The notes below the pieces were generated by a model. That model was not told the origin of the DNA and made no database searches. It saw only the letters and a program-made list of their open reading frames with translations. Both the position numbers and the translations under genes were made by a program. This document shows, piece by piece, positions 10,547 to 20,205 of a stretch of DNA of 64,000 nt; the stretch's first letter is position 1; each line of letters starts with the position of its first letter. This DNA is from Aldrovandia affinis. Its lineage: Eukaryota; Chordata; Actinopteri; Notacanthiformes; Halosauridae. Where the stretch lies: contig JAINUG010000192.1 of assembly GCA_029706075.1 (NCBI GenBank), positions 552,501-616,500 on the forward strand, read 5' to 3'.

Positions 10547-10645
10547 GAATTTTTCTCTGGTGTGAGTGGTGTGGGCAGCCAGACCATCACTGGTCTGTGT
10601 GCCCAGTGCGGGATACCCACTGGTGCGGAAGTCGCCTGCCGTCGC
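10547..10645 (+). other. CCHC zinc-knuckle cassette copy 3
   Basis: Almost identical to 8530-8628, including the flanking doubled CAGAATTTTCAGA motif. Copies 1 and 3 are therefore products of one larger duplication that also carried the C-terminal cassette. Confidence 0.5.
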
Positions 10646-11220
10646 CAGCCTCCCTGAGGGCCCCTCGCCTGCTGTCGCCGGCCTCCCTGAGGGCCCATCA
10701 CACCCTGCTGTCGCCAGCCTTCCTGAGAGCCCCTCGCCGCTGGCTCCTGCTGCCCATTGCGCTCTGCTGTCGCAGGCTTCCCTGAGGGCCCCTCCCTGCC
10801 TGACATCGCAGGCCTCCCTGAGGGCCCATCCCTGCTTGGCGTCGCAGGCCTCCCAGAGAGCCCCTCCTTGCCTGGCGTCGCTGACCTCCCTGGGGGCCCC
10901 TCGCTGCTGGCTCCTGCCGGCCTCCCTGAGGGCCCATTGTGCCCTGCCGTTGCAGGCCTCCCTGAGGGCCGCTCCTTGCCTGGAGTTGCAGGCCTCCCTG
11001 AGGGCCCCTCCCTGCCTGGCGTCGCTGACCTCCCTGGGGGCCCCTCACCACTGGCTCCTGCCGGCCTCCCTGAGAGCCCATTGCGCCCTGTTGTTACCGG
11101 CCTCCCTGAGGGCCCATCGCACCCTGCTGTCGCCGGCCTCCCTGAGGACCCATTGCGCCCTGCTGTTACTGGCCTCCCTGAGGGCCCATCGCAAGGGATT
11201 CGCCGTGTCTTCTGCCGCAC

Positions 11221-11281
11221 ATGGAAGGCCCTGAAACGCAGCACCTTCTGCTGCTGCTGCGTATCCATGGAAACGAATTAA
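11221..11281 (+). pseudogene. C-terminal cassette copy 4
   Basis: Fourth copy of the tail cassette. The upstream array is open in the same frame from 10757, giving a 174-codon ORF that ends in the tail. After the stop the sequence returns to the 36-bp array almost at once, without a zinc-knuckle cassette. Confidence 0.6.
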
Positions 11282-13352
11282 CATTCTCCATTCGGACAGT
11301 TTTTTCGCAGGCCTCCCAGAGGGCCCCTCCTTGCCTGGCGTCGCTGACCTCCCTTGGGGCCCCTCGCTGCTGGCTCCTGCCGGCCTCCCTGAGGGCCCAT
11401 TGTGCCCTGCCGTTGCAGGCCTCCCTGAGGGCCCCTCCCTGCCTGGCGTCGCTGACCTCCCTGGGGGCCCCTCGCTGCTGGCTCCTGCTGGCCTCCCTGA
11501 GGGCCCCTGGTCCCGTGCTGCTGCAGGCCTCCCTGAGGGCCCCTCACCACTGGCTCCTGTCGGCCTCCCTTGGGGCCCCTCACCACTGGCTCCTGCCGGC
11601 CTCCCTGAGGGCCCATCGCACCCTGCTGTCGCCGGCCTCCCTGAGGACCCATCGCGCCCTGCTGTTGCCGGCCTCCCTGAGGGCCCCTGGTCACATGCTG
11701 CTGCTGGCCTCGCTGAGGGCCCCTCACCACTGTCTCCTGCCGGCCTCCCTAAGGGCCCATCGCACCCTGCTGTTACCGGCCTCCCTGAGGGACCATTGCA
11801 CCCTGCTGTTACCGGCCTCCCTGAGGACCCATCGCGCCCTGCTGTCACCGGCTTGCCTGAGGGCCCCTGGTCACGTGCTGCTGCTGGCCTCCCTGCGGGC
11901 CCCTCACCACTGGCTCCTGCCGGCCTGCCTGAGGGCCCATCGCAACCTGCTGTTGCCGGCCTCCCTGAGGGCCCATCGCACCCTGCTGTCGCCGGCCTCC
12001 CTGGGGATCCATTGCGCCCTGCTGTCGCCGGCCTCCCTGAGGGCCCCTGGTCATGTGCTGCTGCTGGCCTCCCTGGGGGCCCCTCACCACTGGCTCCTGC
12101 CGGCCTCCCTGAGAGCCCATTGCGCCCTGCTGTTACCGGCCTCCCTGAGGGCCCATCGCACCCTGCTGTTGCCAGCCTCCCTGAGGGCCCGTGGTCGCGT
12201 GCTGCTGCTGGCCTCTCTGGGGGCCCCTCACCACTGGCTCCTGCCGGCTTCCCTGGGGGCCCCTCACCACTGGCTCCTGCCGGCCTGCCTGAGGGCCCAT
12301 CGCAACCTGCTGTTACCGGCCTCCCTGAGGGCCCATCGCACCCTGCTGTCGCCGGCCTCCCTGGGGATCCATTGCACCCTGCTGTCGCCGGCCTCCCTGA
12401 GGGCCCCTGGTCATGTGCTGCTGCTGGCCTCCCTTGGGGCCCCTCACCACTGGCTCCTGCCGGCCTCCTGAGCCCATTGCGCCCTGTTGTTACCGGCCTC
12501 CCTGAGGGCCCATCGCACCCTGCTGTTGCCAGCCTCCCTGAGGGCCCGTGGTCGCGTGCTGCTGCTGGCCTCTCTGGGGGCCCCTCACCACTGGCTCCTG
12601 CCGGCCTCCCTGGGGGCCCCTCACCACTGGCTCCTGCCGGCCTCCCTGAGGGCCCATCGCACCCTGCTGTCGCCGGCCTCTCTGAGGACCCATCGCGCCC
12701 TGCTGTCGCCGGCCTCCCTGAGGGCCCCTCACCAGTGGCTCCTGTCGGCCTCCCTGAGGACCCATCGCGCCCTGCTGTTGCCGGCCTCCCTGAGGGCCCA
12801 TCGCGCCCTGCTGTTACCAGCCTCCCTAGGGGCCCATCGTGCCCTTCTGTCGCCGGCCTCCCTGGGGGCCCATCGCACCCTGCTGTCGCCGGCCTCCCTG
12901 AGGGCCCCTGGTCGCATGCTGCTGCTGACCTCCCTGGGGGCCCATTGCACCCTGCTGTCGCCGGCCTCCTTGAGGATCCATCGCGCCCTGCTGTTGCCGG
13001 CCTCCCTGAGGGCCCCTGGTCGCGTGCTGCTGCTGGCCTCCCTGGGGGCCCCTCACCACTGGCTCCTGCCGGCCTCCCTGAGGACCCATCGCGCCCTGCT
13101 GCTGCCGGCCTCCTGAGGGCCCCTGGTTGCGTGCTGCTGCTGGCCTCCCTGGGGGCCCATCGCACCCTGCTGTCGCCGGCCTCCCTGAGGACCCATCGCG
13201 CCCTGCTGTTACCAGCCTCCCTAGGGGCCCATCGTACCCTGCTGTCTCCGGCCTCCCTGGGGGCCCAACTCAGCTGTGAGCCATTGCCTTCGTGAGGCCA
13301 TTATAAAAACACAGCCTGCCATGCCTGATGAGAGTGTTTTGGGGCATGGAGG

Positions 13353-14327
13353 CAAATCAAATCAAATCAAATGTATTTGTATAGCGCTTTTCACAATAGA
13401 ATTGTCACAAAACGCTTAACAGAGGGGGAACCCAGGCCTAGACCCCCCCCAAAAGCAAGCCTAAAGGCAACAGTGGCAAGGAAAAACTCCCTTGGTAGGG
13501 AGAAACCTTGGGAGGAACCAGACTAAAAAGGGGGGGAGCCCATCCTCTTCTGGCCGGCACAGGGTATATCCAAAAAAGACTATGTCATGGTGGCTCAGGG
13601 CTGAAAGACTTTGCCCCTCCTGAGTTAGGTAGTCAGCGGGGGGGGGAGGGCTAAACCACGCGGACAGGGTCCAGATCCAGGAACTGGGGTTGGCGTGGGG
13701 TTGAGGGTTGATGGGGGCAGCTCACACTTCTCACAGGATCTAGAGGCCGAGGCAGAGAAGGCATCCACACCTGATCAAGGATAACCAGCATAACAGTGGT
13801 GGTAACACATTGAAGAGGTGACAGTATGGAAAGTTTCTCACTCCATAAGACACTAGGGCACGGCCTTCTCCATCTCTCCACCTAGACTATGTTTGGCAGT
13901 AGGCTAGGCTGAAAATATATGTTTTTAATCTACACTTAAAAATTGGAACTGTGTCCGAATCCCTAACATGCCTTGGTAAACCATTCCACAACAGAGGAGC
14001 TCTAAAAGAGAAGGCTCTACCACCAGCTGTGCTTTTCAAAATTCTAGGGAGTAATAGATGGCCGGCTTCTTGTGAACGAAGCAGTCGTGTCGGCTTATAG
14101 GGGGCAATCATTTCGGTCAGATATAAAGGTGCAAGTCCGTTCACTGCTTCAAAAGTTAGCAACAGTACTTTATAATCAGCCCGATATTTAATAGGAAGCC
14201 AATGTAGTGATGCTAACACTGGAGTAATGTGCTCATACTTCTTGGATCTAGTCAAAATACGTGCCGCTGTATTCTGTACTAGTTGAAGACTCTTTAGAGA
14301 GCTACTAGAGGAGCCGGATAATAAGGC
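13353..14327 (-). mobile_element. LINE 3' half (ORF end and 3' UTR)
   Basis: Minus-strand coding (about 14327-13887) matches the region after the reverse transcriptase domain of fish LINEs (LQLVQNTAARILTRSKKYEH, then LASLHWLPIKYRADYK, then WNGLPRHVRD). It is followed by the widespread 3' UTR with AACTCCC, TTGGGAGGAACC and TATAGCGCTTTTCACAA, and ends in a CAAAT-type short tandem repeat at 13,353. It continues at 18351 after the inserted BEL element. The family is Nimb-, L2- or Rex-like; I cannot separate these by eye. Confidence 0.85.
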
Positions 14328-14914
14328 TGTAGCTCCCTCCAGTAATAGACGCGAGACTTGAGGTCTTGATTTATAAAACGGGGCTTTATTCCAAAGGTGG
14401 TGGTTCAACCCGTGAGAACTGGGGTTGTGAAAATAATAAAGAGAAAATAAGAAAAACAATAAATAGATGCATGTACAGTATGTCATAGTTCCACTACAGC
14501 TATACAATCGGTAGCTAGCTAGCATATGGGCTAAACACATTCGAACGTAGGTAGCTAACCATAGAAATGAATGACAAATCAAACACATACCTCGTAGGCT
14601 GCTTACTATTTAAGAAGGGCTAAGTAAATCTTTCTGCCGTAGCTTAGTCTTCGTCCTTATCTTCTTCTTGATTAGCAGCCAAACTCATCGGATAATTAAA
14701 CTTTATAGGTCAGTAAAATCAACTTTCACGACACTCTTCTTTCATGCCTTTTTGCGCCTTTTTTACAAGGTGTTCTGTCTAACTAATTACGTGCGGAACA
14801 CTGCAGCGGCAGAGATTAGTTCCGCCATCTAGGGCTACTATATTATAGGCACTAGGAACCAGAAAATTGCAACATGCCTACTAGAAACTTAACTGACAAT
14901 GTGAGGCAGTTACA
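14328..14914 (-). repeat. BEL/Pao 3' LTR
   Basis: 587 bp. On the minus strand it runs TGTAACTGCC to GGAGCTACA. It contains AATAAA at 14385-14390 (minus strand) close to a TATAAA-like motif. It is about 24 bp longer than its partner through several small indels. Confidence 0.9.
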
Positions 14915-15068
14915 CTCCCACCAAATCACTTAAGTGATTTCTTAGAACGACTTAGAAGACATACGTACTGCATATAAAAACATTAATTTAAAGATACTAA
15001 CTATATAACTATGGACTAACCAATGGACTAGCAGAGAGAGAGAGACAGAGAATAGGGTACTGGAGTTC

Positions 15069-16880
15069 TCAGTCTGCTTCCAACAGTGTAACTGTCTTCT
15101 GGATGGGCCTCTCCAGGTGAACAGGTTTGGAGATGCGCTTTCCTTTCCCATCCAGGGTTGAGTCGCTGATAAGCAACTTTAGTCTTCTCACTCTTCCGTC
15201 CTTTCCAGGGTACACTTCGATAACCTTTGCCAACTTCCATTTGTTTCGTGGCCGGTTTAGCTTTCTTAGGACTCTTGGCCTTCTTCGGTGCTGCGCGTTT
15301 TTTGGCCTTCTTAGGACTCTTTGGCTTTTTGGCAGCCGGCTTCTTGGCTTCTTTGCTGGCTTCTTCTTGGCCACCTTTGCTTTAGGACGTTTCTTAGCCG
15401 CTGCCTTCTTTGGTTTTGCGGCTGCCGTCTTCTTGGCAGGCTTCTTCACAGCCCTTTTGTTCATCTTTGACAGGAATCGGAGATCCTCTTGAGACATGTG
15501 GCTGTCCTCTGAAGCTTTTTCAACGAAGTCAGATTCCAGCACCTTGATGACATCTGCAGGTAAGACTACTTCCTTGATCTGTGTTCTACAGACATAGTGC
15601 ACTTCGCTTATGAGGTTTGAAGAGGACTGGAGACCTGGCATCACTTGCTTCACGATGACTTGGTGACTTACTCCAATCGCGTCTCCATAGTCGAGACATG
15701 GGTTGCCATAGCCGACTACACTCCAGCCCAAGTCTGTTCTTTGTGCAAAGGGCTGGTTTTCTTCACCAGACACCACTTGTCTTGGGACGAGAGCTTGAGG
15801 ACAGTTGTAGCCAATTAACAGGCCGACGTCACAGCTTTGCTGAGGAGCGATCTCATTTGCGAGGTGTTCAAGATGAGGCCATGCCTTGGCAGTCTCTGGT
15901 GTGGGAATATGATCTCTGTTTGCAGGGATGAATTCTCTTGAGTAGGTCACTGGCAGAGGGATTATCTTGTCTGAGTAGAATCCTCTCACTTGTAGACCAG
16001 TTAGTTTCCGGCAGGACACGACTATGTTTCTTGAAGCCATTGTGGAGAGCTTTAGCTGAACTGGTTCGTTCTTCGTGTGGAGAGGCTTTGCCGTTTCTTC
16101 AAGGATAAAGGTTGTGTCACTTTGTGTATCGAGGAGTGCATACACAAGAACTTCACGATCTGGCTCACTTGTGGCTGACACCCACACTGGAATGATTGTG
16201 GACGTATGAGTGTCTTTGACATTCTGGATGACTCTATGCGATGTTGCCTCACTTGATGTTCTTGCTGGGTTATTTTGTGGGCGTTCCATCTTCCTTTCCT
16301 TTGACTTGTCACTGTCCCTCGCTCCATCAGGCCTGGTTGACATCCTTTCTTCCTTGGTGCGATTATCGTGGAGGCAAGTCGGATGTCCTTTCTCACACGT
16401 ATCACAGATCTTTCTGTTTTCACAGTCCTTTGAGCGATGGCCAGACTTAAGACAGCCGAAGCACAATTTCGTCTGTTGAACAAACTTGACTCGCTCCAAG
16501 ATTGTCTCATTCATAAATTTACGACACTTGTGTAGACTGTGACCTGCCTTCTCACAGAAGACACAGCTTGTAGAGACAGCTTTCTCATCTGAGTTGGTTG
16601 CCAGTACCTTTGCTCCAGGACCTCTGCTCGTTGACACCTTGATCTTCTCGCTTTCGCTTGGTTTTAGAGCGTGGAGAGATGTTATTGGGTTGCAAGCGAT
16701 TTTGGCTTCACGTGTGAGAAACTTGACGAACTGGCTGAAGCTTGGGAACGTGTGACTTTGTTCTTCCACTTCTATGACCTTCCTATTCCATCTTGAGGTC
16801 AGCCAGTCTGGAAGTTTAGCAAGGATTTTCTGGTTTTCATTGCAGTCGTTGAGTACCTCAAGACCTCTTATCTGAGACAT
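15069..16880 (-). pseudogene. BEL/Pao Gag-protease ORF fused to a histone H1-like tail and pol C-terminus
   Basis: One 603-codon frame. Residues 1-100 are the end of Gag. CCHC knuckles are at 106-119 and 140-153, with a partial third at about 159. The retropepsin-like core has DTQSD at 251-255, the BEL-type aspartyl protease signature. Residues about 380-473 lead into the start of reverse transcriptase (SQEDLRFLSKM). Residues 474-541 are lysine-rich and H1-like. Residues 542-603 (PRNKWKLAKVIEVYPGKDG..., then STLDGKGK) match the domain that follows integrase in BEL/Pao pol. The catalytic RT, RNase H and integrase are lacking. The Gag start lies in another frame upstream, separated by a one-base frameshift near 16,900. 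Confidence 0.85.
15252..15456 (-). other. Captured linker-histone H1 C-terminal segment
   Basis: The minus strand begins AVKKPAKKTAAAKPKKAAAK, typical H1 tail composition. A one-base shift near 15,340-15,352 moves the H1 frame. In the shifted frame the DNA still reads KKPAAKKPKSPKKAKK and KKAKSPKKAKPA, with two SPKK motifs, the hallmark of H1 tails. The element's frame reads Arg-rich residues instead and joins the pol C-terminal domain. No globular H1 domain is present. Source gene not in the window. Confidence 0.8.
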
Positions 16881-17287
16881 GGCAGCCTCACAGCTGCGAA
16901 GGAATCAGCGAGTTCTTGAAGTTCCACACTGCCTTTGGAGCTTATCTTGGGCCATGCATCGAGCTTGTCTCTGAAGGCCTTGGCGATGAGAAATGGATTG
17001 CCATATCTCTCTTCTAGGATAGCCCATGCTGCATGATAGGCTGACTCTGTGCCTAGCAGGAAGTAGCTCTCTATGGCCTTCTTGGCAGGTCCACCTATGT
17101 ACTTTCGCAGATAGTATATATTTTCTTCAACTGGTATGTTTTTCCTGTCAATGAGTGTCTGAAAGGAAACCTTCCAGTCGTTGAATCTGAGTGGGTCGCC
17201 ATTGAACGTTGCTGGTTCAGGCACAGGAAGACGACTCGCACTGATGGACTCTGCGAACGCTCTAACAAGAGCTGCCGTGCGGTCTTA
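16868..17287 (-). pseudogene. BEL/Pao Gag fragment
   Basis: Open from just after a TAA at 17,287. It carries the BEL Gag core (ATFNGDPLRFNDWKVSFQTL, then YLRKYIGGPAKKAI, then WAILEERYGNP). The N-terminal part normally present upstream is missing. A one-base frameshift near 16,900 sends the frame to a premature stop, while the normal continuation is open in the neighbouring frame from 16880. Confidence 0.85.
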
Positions 17288-17787
17288 CAGTAGTATAAAT
17301 TAGGTCTAATGTAGCCTAAGCTTAATTGCAGCTAATAACACTATTTTGACCTATTTGTTATAGCTTTGTTTAAAACTATTTAAACTTAAGTACACTCCCC
17401 ACAAATGACAAACAAAAATATTAACTCTTAGATAAACTTGTACACTCATTAAGTGATATCATTCACCTTTAAATGCACTATATTACTAGTTCTGCTTTAC
17501 TCTTAGTACTACTAGTTCTTAAGAAATATTTACAGCATACCCATAAGTAAACACAATATCAAACGAACTTCAATACACTTCAGTTAGAAGGGTAAGTAAA
17601 CAACATTAACTTGTTATGTGAAATGCAATAAATGTATCAAAGTCTCTGTGTCTTGCAGTGATGTGTAGATTGCTGTAGCTGCTAGCAGATGTACGCGCTG
17701 ATGTGATGATGTCCCTTTTCATCCACGCATCACAGCTCTCTGGCACCGTCTTCCTCGCCTACCACGCCTTGGCAGTTTAGTTCTCAC
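17288..17787 (-). other. BEL/Pao leader region
   Basis: Non-coding, between the 5' LTR and the Gag remnant. Directly inside the LTR the minus strand reads GTGAGAACTAAACTGCCAAG, where the primer-binding site should lie. I could not match it to a tRNA by eye. Confidence 0.5.
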
Positions 17788-18350
17788 TGTAGCTCCCTCC
17801 AGTAATAGACGCGAGACTCGAGGTCTTGATTTATAAAACGGGGCTTTATTCCAAAGGTGGTGGTTCAACCCGTGAGAACTGGGGTTGTGAAAATAATAAA
17901 GAGAAAATAAGAAAAACAATAAATAGATGCATTACAGTATGTCATAGTTCCACTTACAATCGGTAGCTAGCTAGCATATGGGCTAAACACATTCGAAAGG
18001 TAGCTAACCATAGAAATGAATGACAAATCAAACACATACCAGCAGGCTGCTTACTATTTGTAAATCTTGCTGCCGTAGCTTAGTCTTCGTCCTTATCTTC
18101 TTCTTGATTAGCAGTCAAACTCATCGGATAATTAAACTTTATAGGTCAGTAAAATCAACTTTCACGACACTCTTCTTTCATGCCTTTTTGCGCCTTTTTT
18201 ACAAGGTGTTCTGTCTAACTAATTACGTGCGGAACACTGCAGCGGCAGAGATTAGTTCCGCCATCTAGGGCTACTATATTATAGGCACTAGGAACCAGAA
18301 AATTGCAACATGCCTACTAGAAACTTAACTGACAATGTGAGGCAGTTACA
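17788..18350 (-). repeat. BEL/Pao 5' LTR
   Basis: 563 bp, aligned along its whole length to 14328-14914 and followed by the target duplication AAGGC at 18351-18355. This is the promoter-bearing LTR for the minus-strand element. Confidence 0.9.
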
Positions 18351-18785
18351 AAGGCATTACAATAGTCTAGCCTCGATGCGACAAAAGCATGCATCAAGGT
18401 TTTTGCATCCTCTAATGACAGAATGTGCCGAATTTTAGCTATGTTTCTTAGGTGAAAGAAAGCTACTCTGGAAGTGTTTTTAATATGAGTGTCAAATGTA
18501 AGGTCCTGATCAATAATAAAACCAAGGTTCTTAACCATAAGACTTGCTGTAACTATGCAATCACCTGCATTTAACTGCAGATTAAACTTGTTCCTTAATT
18601 TTTTGGGGCCCAAAACCATCATCTCTGTTTTATCTGCATTTAAAAGCAGGAAATGTACTGTCATCCAATTCTTTATATCAGAGATACAAGCCTCTAATTG
18701 AGTGAGTTTAAGTATTTCACCTGGTTTCATTGATATGTACAGCTGTGTATCATCTGCATAGCAATGGAAATTGCAGAAGTGCTGT
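18351..18785 (-). mobile_element. LINE 5' part (end of reverse transcriptase), 5'-truncated
   Basis: The minus strand starts just before the RT catalytic motif ([10 protein letters not shown] at about 18,765-18,735) and runs through [17 protein letters not shown] and ASRLDYCNA, where the BEL element interrupts it. Coding resumes on the other side at 14327 (LLSGSSSSSLKSLQ). Sequence before YADD is absent, as expected for 5' truncation during target-primed reverse transcription. Confidence 0.85.
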
Positions 18786-20109
18786 TTTTTTTGTTGCTGT
18801 TCCCCTCTATTAGAGTTTTTAAGTTAATTGCTTTATCTTCGTGTTTTGTTTAATTGCTTGGAAAAAGGTAATAAATTGGCCGTTGGCCTATTGGAACTAA
18901 GTTTTTGTTTGGTCTTTCATCCACTCACCACCTAGCATGGTGGCCACCCCTGCCACCCTGCTACAACCTGTTTTACAGATCATGTTTAGACATACTTCAT
19001 TAAAGAGTTGTAACTGATTGTGAATGACTTATAGAGATATTATACCATGTTAAGAAAGGTGATATCCACGCTTCGTGAATAAACGTTTTGTGTGAGGTGT
19101 AACCAGAAGCAATGTGTGCATTTCTTAACATAAATGTAAAAATTTGTTAGAAAAATAATATATTTGAAAATAATAAATTAGCAAATAATTGTTTGATATA
19201 TGTAGGGTTAAAAAAAACATCATTACTGTTAAATGTCAAGGTACCCGAAACTTACATTCCAACATTTTGGTATTTTTGTTGCCCTTCTCATAACTATATG
19301 TGCTGCTGTGATGACAATAGTAATAGGTTTACTGAAAGGCAGAAATGATTTCAATACTCATGGGTATACAGGGGAATAGCCCTGTCTGGGTCATTGAATA
19401 GTTAGATTTTTCCCATTTTAAACCCTCCCTGATGTTGCCTCTCAAAATACTGATATTACCAAAAGTACTGCCTTCTCAGGACACCCCAGTTTTCATGTTT
19501 CTAAAGCAAGTGCATTGAGGGTCTCTGTAAAAAGTAATTCTGTAATACTGTGTGTCTATTTTACATAATAGGGCTTTAATACTTTTAATATGCACAGTAT
19601 TCATATAAAATATAATGTATTAACAATTTTGATCTCAGTGGTTGAATCTTATCTTGGTTTATTCTTGGTTTATTCTAATATAAATTGAGCAAAAGTCTTG
19701 TTCTTGTCTAAAATCTAGATCAGTAGTAGCTACTGTAGTGCCACTGGGGGTGTGGGGACACTCAAAAACCTTATCAGAGGGTGTAGACAGTTGAATAATC
19801 CGGAGGAAGCAGTACTCAAATCAAAGCAATCATTTTATTAAACTAATTGTTGACAACTCACAAAAAAGGATGGGTAATCGGGGAAATCAAAACATATACA
19901 ATCCTTTTCCCATTATCTTTGTCCGTATTCCAAGTCGTTAATCCAAGTCAGTTCCTCAAACAATCCAAAATCGATACACAAACAGGTTTCTCAAAACAAT
20001 GCTATTCAAGCCAGTAATCAATCCAAAACAATTCCAAAATTCTCTCTCTTACCACCACTCCTCCACCCTACTCCACCACCCCATGTGACACAAAACAGTC
20101 CTTTATATA
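18786..20109. other. Intergenic sequence, nothing recognised
   Basis: AT-rich DNA between the LINE and the Tc1-like end. No exon, RNA gene or tandem array that I can support. Confidence 0.4.
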
Positions 20110-20205
20110 CAGTGCTGTGAAAAAGTATTTGCCCCCTTCCTGATTTCTTCTTTTTTTTTGCATATTTGTCACACTTAAATGTTTCAGATCATCAAACAAA
20201 TTTTT
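20110..20205. mobile_element. Tc1/mariner-like terminal fragment
   Basis: CAGTGCTGTGAAAAAGTATT follows a TA dinucleotide (20108-20109), then TTGCCCCCTTCCTGATTTC and GTCACACTTAAATGTTTCAG. This terminal sequence is very common in fish genomes as one end of Tc1/mariner-type elements. The partner end was not found, so this is a truncated relic. Confidence 0.55.

Larger units (their letters stand above)
7577..13283 (+). repeat. 36-bp GC-rich minisatellite, about 5.7 kb
   Basis: The unit is of the type GGCCTCCCTGAGGGCCC plus a variable 19 bp, with higher-order groups of three to four variants (GPSRPAVA, GPSHPAA, GPWSRAAA, GPSPLAPA when translated). The first about 820 bp are coding in the last exon of the unknown gene. 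The rest lies beyond its stop. Some units are 33 bp or carry small indels that break the frame, for example near 10,312. Cassettes of non-repeat sequence interrupt it at about 8.4-8.6, 9.15-9.69, 10.4-10.65 and 11.2-11.3 kb. Confidence 0.95.
14328..18350 (-). mobile_element. BEL/Pao LTR retrotransposon, internally deleted, inserted into a LINE
   Basis: Two direct LTRs (14328-14914 and 17788-18350) bound 2.9 kb of internal sequence. Target duplication AAGGC is at 14323-14327 and 18351-18355. Both LTRs have TG...CA ends. Minus-strand order is 5' LTR, truncated Gag with a frameshift, zinc knuckles, protease, a histone H1-like segment, the C-terminal pol domain, a purine-rich tract (GGTGGGAG on the minus strand at 14915) and 3' LTR. 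Reverse transcriptase, RNase H and integrase are absent, so the copy is non-autonomous. LTRs differ mostly by small indels with few substitutions, which suggests fairly recent insertion. Confidence 0.9.

Noticed and set aside
7380..13295. Long ORFs on both strands (up to about 700 codons) across the 36-bp array
   Set aside because: The GC-rich unit is a multiple of three and lacks stops in all frames, so the frames stay open by chance. Only the part linked to upstream exons in phase (to 8475) is supported.
15252..15456. A host histone H1 gene
   Set aside because: No globular domain, no start codon or histone 3' end, and it lies inside a retrotransposon ORF between LTRs.
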